Shown here piece by piece: positions 55,378 to 64,000 of a stretch of 64,000 nt of DNA. Below the pieces are notes generated by a model. That model was given only the letters and a program-made list of their open reading frames with translations, was not told the DNA's origin and ran no database searches. The DNA is from Brevundimonas terrae (GTDB taxonomy: Bacteria > Pseudomonadota > Alphaproteobacteria > Caulobacterales > Caulobacteraceae), in contig NZ_JAASQT010000002.1 in NCBI RefSeq assembly GCF_011761985.1, positions 434,001 through 498,000 of the forward strand, given 5' to 3'. Each line of letters starts with the position of its first letter. Position 1 is the stretch's first letter. The translations under genes and the position numbers were made by a program.

Positions 55378-56188
55378 AAGGCACTCCCGACGCAAGGATC
55401 AGCGACGTCTGGATACCCTGATAGCAGAGGTGCGTACTGATGTTGGCCTAATACCGATCCGGAGCAGAATTCAGACCAGAGTTCGCTGCCTGGGTTATGG
55501 AGAGATTTCGAGGGATATTAATCTCCAGGTTGTGACTAGGTTGGCGGAATTAATAACCAAATTATGGAATGAGATTCAAATTTGGACACAAAATGTGTCG
55601 TTAATTTCGGTGATATATTAATTGTAATTGGCGATATGGTGCCGCGATTTGCTGATAGAATTAGGCAAGTGAACTAAAGTTAATCTTGGATAATTATTGC
55701 TATCCGGTGATCGCTCAGAGCGAGAAAAATAGTCGATTCATGTGGCTGGGTGATTCTAGAACGTGCTTAAAAGCTGCCATTTTGTGGGATTTATCTAGAA
55801 TCTTGACTAACCATCTTGCAGCGTAGGTGTAGCTTATGGCTAGGTGTTGCTTAAATGCTGATTTTGATAACTTTTCTCCCATAATGATATTTTTGTAATT
55901 ATTTTTGCTTTTTTGGCTTCATTACGGAAAATGTCATTTTAGAAATTTGAAGTTTTTTGAATTTCAAACCTTTGCTATTTGTAGGGTTGTGATTGTGCCA
56001 TCGTTGCCAAATTACGACATTATTCGGTCGTTTTTATCGCAAGCGCTAATTGTCGTGTCTCCAGCGATAATCTGGGCCTAGTGAGAGAGGTCGGTCATCA
56101 AGCACTGGTTGCATGATGACGGGGAACATAGAAGGCGCGTGCCTAGAGGGGAAACTCGGGCGGCCCTTCGCTTTGGAGGTAGAACAGA
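55378..56188. other. Long AT-rich upstream region of the TonB-dependent receptor
   Basis: About 810 bases without a convincing gene; the middle 500 are strikingly AT-rich compared with everything around. A LacI-like half-palindrome GCAAGCGCTAATT occurs near 56039, and a leader hairpin GTCATCA / TGATGAC at 56094-56100 with 56114-56120 precedes the gene by about 70 nt. One 84-residue frame (55367-55621) has no recognisable content. Confidence 0.55.
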
Positions 56189-59149
56189 ATGAAATCGCTG
56201 TCGAAACGCGAGCAACTGCTTGCAACCTCGATGATCGCGGGCTTCACCATGCTGACCAGCGCGGGCATTGCCCAAGCTCAGGAGCAGACGGAAGAAACCA
56301 CAGAAGTTTCGCAGATCGTCGTGACTGGCTCGCGTATCGCGCGTCAGGACTACAAGTCGTCGAGCCCGATTGTTACGGTCGATGCACAGGACATTCAGGC
56401 CACCGGTTCGGTTACGATCGACAGCCTGATGAACGACCTGCCGCAGTTCACGCCGTCGATCTCCTCGACCTCGAACAACCCGTCGAACGGCGGTCAGGCC
56501 AACCTTGACCTACGCAGCCTGACGCCAAAGCGTACGCTGGTGCTGGTAAACGGTCGCCGTCTCGTTCCGTCGAACAGCGATGGTTCTGCTGACGTCAACC
56601 TGATCCCTGCAGCCTTGATCCGCAACGTTGAAACTATTTCGGGCGGTGCTTCGGCGGCCTATGGTTCGGACGCTATTGCTGGTGTGGCCAACTTCATCCT
56701 GAACGATCAGTTCGAAGGTGCCCAGATCGATGCCCAGTACGGTGTAACTGACCGCAGCGACGGCACGACCCAGAGCTATACCATGACTGTTGGCGGTAAC
56801 TTCGCTGACGATCGCGGTAATGCTGTGATCTCGATCAACCGTTCGACCCGTGACCTGATCTTTAACTCGGCACGTGAATTCTCGGCTATCTCGGGTGCAT
56901 CGGGCACGACCCCGATGGGCTCGGTTGTCTTTGACAGCACCAACCTGCCGGATGCCGATGTTGTCCGTGGTTATTTCGGTGATAGCGACCTGTCTCTGAC
57001 TGGTGCATTTGGCTTCAATAACGACGGCTCGATTTTCAGCCACGCCAAGGCACTGAATTTTAAACCTTCGGATGGCATCCAGTACACCGGTTTCTACACA
57101 CCGGGTTCGACCTATGCCTTCAACACCGGGGCGCTGAACTATCTGTCGCTGCCGATGGAGCGCTGGAACGTTTATTCGAGCGCTAAATATACCCTGAATG
57201 AGAACGTCGAATTCTATGGCGATGCCCTGTTCAACCAGTACACTGCATCGCAAGAACTGGCCGCTACTCCGGCAGCCTCGACGACCGGTTTCCGCGCTCC
57301 GTCTACAAACCCGTTCATTCCGGCCGATCTGAAGGCCTTCCTAGATAGCCGCGCAAACCCGAACTCTTCGTTCCAACTCAACAAGCGTTTTACCGACCTC
57401 GGTGGACGTCATGCTGAATATGATTACAGCGTTTACCAACTGACCGGCGGTGTTCGTGGTCAGGTTCCGCACAGCTCGTGGACCTATGACCTGTATGCCC
57501 AGTATGGCCGCGTCAGCAACATTGAGACCCAAACCGGTAACGTATCGCGTTCGGCTGTTCAGACGCTGCTGGACGCTGCTGACGGTGGCGCGAGCATCTG
57601 TGAAGGTGGTTTCAACCCGTTTGGTGAGAATGCTGTTTCTGCTGAATGCTTGAACTACATCGGCCGCACCTCGCGTACGGTAACCACCGTCGAGCAAAGC
57701 GTCATTGAAGGTACCCTGCAAGGTAAGGCCTTCGACCTGCCGGCAGGTGAAGTTCTGGTTGCTATTGGTGCCCAGTACCGTGAAAATGGCTATGAATATG
57801 CTTCGGACCCGTCGCTGGCCCGTATCAATCCTAAAACGCCGCACCTTGGTGCAGATGGCCTGCCGGATGGCGGTACCATCGGTGGCGTAGAAATTGCTGG
57901 CTTTAACGCCGCAGATTCGGTCAACGGTAGCGTCAACAGCATTGACCTGTTCGGTGAAGCTCTGATTCCGGTCCTTGCAAACCTGCCATTTATTCAATCG
58001 CTGGATCTGACCCTGGGCTATCGCTACTCCGATTATAGCTCGATTGGTGGCACCCAAGCTTATCGCGCCGATATCGATTGGGAAATCGTCAACGGCGTAC
58101 GTGTTCGCGGTGGTTTCAACCGCGCTGTGCGTGCACCTTCGATCGGTGAACTGTACTCGCCTGCAGGTGTGAACTTCCCGGCTATCGGTAATGCCAGCCT
58201 GACCTCGGGCGGTGGTGATCCGTGCGACGTAACGGGCATGTACCGTAACGGTGCGGACAAGGACAAAGTCCGTTCGCTCTGCTTGGCACAAGGCATTTCG
58301 AGCGCAGTTATTGACACCTACACCTTCGAGAATGATCAAACCAACGGCTGGTCCGGCGGTAACATCGATCTGGAAGAAGAAACCGCAGACACCTGGTCGC
58401 TGGGTCTGGTTTACCAGTCGCAGTTCCAGTCGCCCTGGTTCTCACGTCTGTCGGCTTCGCTGGATTATTACAGCATTGAGATCGAAAACGTGATTTCCAG
58501 CATCTCGATCTCGGATGCTCTGAGCGGCTGCTTCAACGGTACGGGTGAGAACCCGAACTATGATGCCAGCAACTCGTATTGCCAGCAGTTCAGCCGTGAC
58601 CCGAACAACGGCAACATCATCGATGCGATCGAAAACCTGGACAACCTGGGTGTTCTGAAAACCTCGGGTGTTGACCTGCAAGTCGACTGGGGCATTGACC
58701 TGATCGACGTCGGTGGTCCGGATTGGGGCACCATTGGTGTTAATGCTGTGGTTGGCTGGCTTGGTTCGCGCGAAGACAGCGTCGTGGCCGGTGGTGCTAT
58801 GATCGACCGTATGGGTACGATCGCGGACGACTTCGGCAACACCTTCCCTGAGTGGAAGTCGCTGGTTTCGGTCAGCTGGGCTCATGGTCCGTTCACGGCA
58901 ACGACCCGCTGGCGTCGTGTGGGTGAAATGACCATCTACGGTTCGGAAGACACCTTGGATGCAACCAACTACTTCGATCTGAGCGGTAGCTGGAACATCA
59001 ACGACGTCGTCTCGGTTCGTGGTGGTGTGAACAACCTCCTGGATCAAGAGCCGCGCACCTGGAACCCGGGTGTTCAGGCCAACACGGATCCGTCGACCTA
59101 TGACATCTTGGGGCGTCGTTACTTCGTGGGTCTGACCGCTAAGTTCTAA
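56189..59149 (+). CDS. TonB-dependent outer-membrane receptor
   Basis: A 986-residue receptor: signal peptide (cleavage after AQA, about residue 30), TonB-box-like VSQIVVTGSRI, plug domain (TLVLVNGRRLVPSNSDGSADVNLIPAALIRNVETISGGASAAYGSDAIAG), and a large beta-barrel ending in YFVGLTAKF with a C-terminal Phe. The plug wording and long loops fit the oligosaccharide/peptide-type receptors abundant in Caulobacterales. The ligand is unknown, and no transport or enzyme genes sit beside it. GGAGG lies just upstream of the start, and codon choice looks like that of a highly expressed gene. Confidence 0.95.
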   Translation: MKSLSKREQLLATSMIAGFTMLTSAGIAQAQEQTEETTEVSQIVVTGSRIARQDYKSSSPIVTVDAQDIQATGSVTIDSLMNDLPQFTPSISSTSNNPSNGGQANLDLRSLTPKRTLVLVNGRRLVPSNSDGSADVNLIPAALIRNVETISGGASAAYGSDAIAGVANFILNDQFEGAQIDAQYGVTDRSDGTTQSYTMTVGGNFADDRGNAVISINRSTRDLIFNSAREFSAISGASGTTPMGSVVFDSTNLPDADVVRGYFGDSDLSLTGAFGFNNDGSIFSHAKALNFKPSDGIQYTGFYTPGSTYAFNTGALNYLSLPMERWNVYSSAKYTLNENVEFYGDALFNQYTASQELAATPAASTTGFRAPSTNPFIPADLKAFLDSRANPNSSFQLNKRFTDLGGRHAEYDYSVYQLTGGVRGQVPHSSWTYDLYAQYGRVSNIETQTGNVSRSAVQTLLDAADGGASICEGGFNPFGENAVSAECLNYIGRTSRTVTTVEQSVIEGTLQGKAFDLPAGEVLVAIGAQYRENGYEYASDPSLARINPKTPHLGADGLPDGGTIGGVEIAGFNAADSVNGSVNSIDLFGEALIPVLANLPFIQSLDLTLGYRYSDYSSIGGTQAYRADIDWEIVNGVRVRGGFNRAVRAPSIGELYSPAGVNFPAIGNASLTSGGGDPCDVTGMYRNGADKDKVRSLCLAQGISSAVIDTYTFENDQTNGWSGGNIDLEEETADTWSLGLVYQSQFQSPWFSRLSASLDYYSIEIENVISSISISDALSGCFNGTGENPNYDASNSYCQQFSRDPNNGNIIDAIENLDNLGVLKTSGVDLQVDWGIDLIDVGGPDWGTIGVNAVVGWLGSREDSVVAGGAMIDRMGTIADDFGNTFPEWKSLVSVSWAHGPFTATTRWRRVGEMTIYGSEDTLDATNYFDLSGSWNINDVVSVRGGVNNLLDQEPRTWNPGVQANTDPSTYDILGRRYFVGLTAKF

Positions 59150-59169
59150 AAGCGATTAAGCTTAGGCAG

Positions 59170-59200
59170 AGAGGCGGTGGAGGAAACCACCGCCTCTTTT
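59170..59200 (+). terminator. Intrinsic terminator of the TonB-dependent receptor gene
   Basis: A perfect 11-bp stem AGAGGCGGTGG / CCACCGCCTCT with a 6-nt loop and T run, 20 nt after the stop. Confidence 0.92.
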
Positions 59201-59230
59201 GTTTCCAGAACTGAGTTAGGCAAGTCTCAA

Positions 59231-59267
59231 GAAAAACCCCGATGGCTATATAAGCCATCGGGGTTTT
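59231..59267 (-). terminator. Intrinsic terminator of the methionine operon
   Basis: A perfect 15-bp stem (59233-59247 with 59253-59267, core CCCCGATGGCT), loop ATATA, with A/T runs on both sides; it lies 23 nt past the metH stop. Confidence 0.9.
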
Positions 59268-59289
59268 CTTTGAGGGAAGATGAGGCCCC

Positions 59290-61949
<2,660 letters not shown>

Positions 61950-61950
<1 letters not shown>

Positions 61951-62324
61951 CAGGCGTTATCCAGTTGTGCGAGGCGGCGGACGATAGCGGCGAGGTAGCC
62001 CTTGCGGTGGCATGAGGCGATGTGGCCTTCGCTGAAGCGTTCCGATCTCACAATATAGGTGGCGTAGCCGAGCAGGGTGGCCTGATCGGCGGTAGCGATG
62101 GTTTCAAGCGAAGGGTTCGGCACAGGTTCGCCCTTCAGCATCCGGTCATAAACATCCGACGGCCCGCCAAGGCCGATGGCCCCCAGCGCTCGCTCCCACG
62201 CATGGAAGACGGGCGCGTATTTGGCGTATGTGAAGCCGGTGCCGGTCTTGTCCCAAACCACAAACTGGTCGTCAGGAATGACATCCAGCTCGTTGGCCAG
62301 TTGTTCGAGGTCGGCAGACATCAT
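61950..62324 (-). CDS. DUF6508-like protein between the metH halves
   Basis: A 124-residue soluble protein. [17 protein letters not shown] central text and the end [31 protein letters not shown] match the pattern of DUF6508 proteins, whose function is unknown. It overlaps both neighbours: its ATG with the stop of the metH N-terminal gene (ATGA) and its stop with the start of the C-terminal gene (TGATG). Such strict coupling suggests co-production with the enzyme. Two Met codons stand at the start; the first gives the overlap. Confidence 0.78.
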
Positions 62325-63391
62325 GCGACCAGTTCGAACGGTTCCAGACCCGACAGACGCAAGGCCTTGGGGCGTTCGGGGATGGCGCGCGGTGTAACGC
62401 CTGCGACTTCATCGGCGATGTGCTTGATGTGGTCCGGTGTGGTGCCACAGCAGCCGCCGACGATGTTAACGAGGCCCGACTTGGCCCATTCTTCGATGAA
62501 GTGGCCCGTTTCGTGGGGCTGTTCGTCGTACTGGCCCATGGCATTGGGCAGGCCGGCATTGGGATAGGCCGAAACGAGTGTGTCGGCCACGCGGCTAAGC
62601 TCGGCAATGTGCGGACGCATCAGCTCTGCACCCAAGGCACAGTTGAAACCGACAGCGAACGGCTTGGCGTGACGGATAGAATTCCAGAACGCCTCGGCCG
62701 TTTGGCCGCTGAGGGTGCGGCCCGAACGGTCGGTAATGGTGCCGGAAATCCAGATGGGCAGGGGCTCGTAGCCCTCGTCCTCGAGGTCTTTTACAGCCTT
62801 GATGGCCGCCTTGCAGTTCAGGGTGTCGAAGACGGTTTCGATCAGGAACAGGTCCACGCCGCCATCATGCAGGGCCTTGGCTTGCTGCTTATAGGCTTCG
62901 TAAACCTCGTCGTATGAAACGGCGCGGAAACCGGGGTCGTTGACGTCGGGGCTGAGCGACAAGGTGCGGTTGGTCGGGCCGATGGCACCGGCGACAAAGC
63001 GCGGCTTGTGCGGTTCTTTTTCGGTCCAACGGTCGGCAACCTCGCGACCGATGCGGGCACCCTCAAAGTTGAGGTCATAGACCGCATCTTCCAGACCGTA
63101 ATCGCCCTGGGCGATGGTGGTGGCCGAGAAGGTGTTGGTTTCCGAGATGTCCGCGCCGACCGAATAATAGGCATCGTGCAGACTAGCCACGATGTCGGGG
63201 CGGGTCAGGATCAGAAGGTCGTTATTACCCTTTTGCGGGTGGTTGTGATTGGCAAAGCGTTCACCACGGAAGTCCTCTTCCGTCAGGTTCTCGCGCTGGA
63301 TCATCACGCCCCAGCTACCATCCAGAACCAGAATGCGTTCCTTGGCGGCCTTGTGCAGGGCCGCGATACGCTCCGAGCGGGTGAGGGCCAT
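62321..63391 (-). CDS. metH: Methionine synthase, homocysteine-binding part
   Basis: A 356-residue homocysteine S-methyltransferase domain. [10 protein letters not shown] at the N terminus, [13 protein letters not shown], and the zinc ligands in GFNCALG and VGGCCGTTP are typical. With the separate C-terminal gene it makes a complete two-polypeptide MetH, an arrangement known in Caulobacter and relatives. It begins 1 nt after the metF stop. Confidence 0.95.
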   Translation of the reverse strand: MALTRSERIAALHKAAKERILVLDGSWGVMIQRENLTEEDFRGERFANHNHPQKGNNDLLILTRPDIVASLHDAYYSVGADISETNTFSATTIAQGDYGLEDAVYDLNFEGARIGREVADRWTEKEPHKPRFVAGAIGPTNRTLSLSPDVNDPGFRAVSYDEVYEAYKQQAKALHDGGVDLFLIETVFDTLNCKAAIKAVKDLEDEGYEPLPIWISGTITDRSGRTLSGQTAEAFWNSIRHAKPFAVGFNCALGAELMRPHIAELSRVADTLVSAYPNAGLPNAMGQYDEQPHETGHFIEEWAKSGLVNIVGGCCGTTPDHIKHIADEVAGVTPRAIPERPKALRLSGLEPFELVA

Positions 63392-63392
63392 A

Positions 63393-64000
63393 TTACGCTA
63401 CCTTATGTTCGCGAACGCCCAGAACGCGGCAGATGGCATAGACCAGATCGGCGCGGTTCAGGGTGTAGAAGTGGAAGTCTTCAAAGCCTTCTTCCTGAAG
63501 GCGGGCGCAGGTTTCCGCTGCCACCGAGGCGGCCAGAAGCTTGCGCGTTTCGTGGTCATCATCCAGCCCGTCGAAATGCGCGGCGAGCCAGTCGGGCAGG
63601 GCTGTGCCACAAGCCGAGGTCATGCGTTGCAGACCGGCAAAGTTCGACACGGGCATGATGCCGGGGATCAATTTCAGGGTGATGCTAGCGGCGCGAACCT
63701 GATCGCGGAACCGCAGGAAGGCATCCATATCGAAGAAGAACTGGGTCACGGCGCGGGTGGCACCGGCATCCTGCTTGGCCTTTAGAACATCCAGATCGTG
63801 CTGGATGGACGGGCTTTCGGGGTGTTTTTCAGGATAGGCACCGACCGTGATGTCAAACCCACCGGCGCTCTGGATGGCGCGGGCCAGTTCCGTGGCATTG
63901 GCATAGCCATCGGTACGGGGCGTGTAGGCACCGCCGATGCCCGAGGTGCCTGGCGGATCACCGCGCAGGGCGACGATGTGATCAACGCCGATGGACTTAT
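63393..64000 (-). CDS. metF: 5,10-methylenetetrahydrofolate reductase (5' end outside the window)
   Basis: The C-terminal 202 residues of MetF, open to the window edge. Visible motifs are [26 protein letters not shown] (FAD/folate site) and [13 protein letters not shown]. The enzyme makes the methyl-tetrahydrofolate used by MetH. First visible gene of the operon metF - metH(N) - DUF6508-like - metH(C). Confidence 0.95.
   Translation of the reverse strand, partial: KSIGVDHIVALRGDPPGTSGIGGAYTPRTDGYANATELARAIQSAGGFDITVGAYPEKHPESPSIQHDLDVLKAKQDAGATRAVTQFFFDMDAFLRFRDQVRAASITLKLIPGIMPVSNFAGLQRMTSACGTALPDWLAAHFDGLDDDHETRKLLAASVAAETCARLQEEGFEDFHFYTLNRADLVYAICRVLGVREHKVA

Noticed and set aside
55367-55621. 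84-residue open frame downstream of the MBL-fold gene's start
   Set aside because: No ribosome site, no recognisable content, and it begins inside another gene on the opposite strand.
62320-63391. Frameshift or broken metH
   Set aside because: The two parts are each complete at domain boundaries with good coupled starts, matching the split form known in Caulobacter-type bacteria.

Overview
The window is a high-GC alphaproteobacterial chromosome segment. The gene content points to the Caulobacterales, and I would guess Asticcacaulis or a close relative. Supporting features are a class I lysyl-tRNA synthetase, a split MetH, the run gyrA - class IV aminotransferase - coaD - periplasmic cyclophilins, an arginine succinyltransferase (AST) cluster, and a large TonB-dependent receptor. 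This is inference from gene content; there is no rRNA or other definitive marker. Coding density is high, several genes start with TTG or GTG, and many neighbours overlap by 1-4 bases.

Layout. 0.1-9.4 kb: DMT exporter, SodC, GyrA, a class IV aminotransferase, CoaD, two tandem periplasmic cyclophilins, a Ppx/GppA phosphatase and HspQ. 9.4-13 kb: Tat-exported PhoX-like phosphatase and an acyltransferase-3 membrane enzyme divergent from a membrane-anchored LytTR regulator. 13-18 kb: arginine catabolic operon (M20 hydrolase - astA - astD - astB) in which the M20 enzyme probably replaces AstE. 18-20 kb: two small membrane proteins and an ArsC-like protein. 19.7-26.5 kb: tamB/tamA. 26.6-31.3 kb: small lipoproteins, tRNA-Lys, tgt and queA. 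31.3-35 kb: dadA divergent from an Lrp regulator, then lysK. 35-40 kb: an SH3b/glycine-zipper protein, a LexA-like S24 regulator, an AT-rich membrane gene headed by a perfect hairpin, two hotdog thioesterases, and a CBS - degenerate kinase - receiver protein. 40-41.4 kb: queC-queE. With tgt and queA this gives much of the queuosine route; queD and queF are not here. 41.4-47.5 kb: a methyltransferase, an ECF sigma factor flanked by small membrane proteins, nitronate monooxygenase, a GNAT enzyme, a pirin, and an intergenic palindromic repeat. 47.5-49.8 kb: aroC and a J-domain protein, with a diverged second copy of the aroC 3' end just downstream. 49.9-55.4 kb: pdxH, TetR, uridine kinase, acyl-CoA synthetase, a DUF1499-type protein and a metallo-beta-lactamase-fold enzyme. 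55.4-59.2 kb: a long AT-rich leader and a TonB-dependent receptor. 59.3-64 kb: the methionine operon metF - metH(N) - DUF6508-like gene - metH(C), with metF cut by the window edge.

Most of the window is ordinary core genome. No insertion sequence, prophage or CRISPR array was seen. The points most worth following up are the duplicated aroC 3' end enclosing a small zinc-ribbon gene, the M20 hydrolase in the AST operon, the pseudo-histidine-kinase with CBS and receiver domains, the small gene between the two metH halves, the cysteine pair shared by the two exported cyclophilins, and the Met residue in the quinolone-determining region of GyrA.
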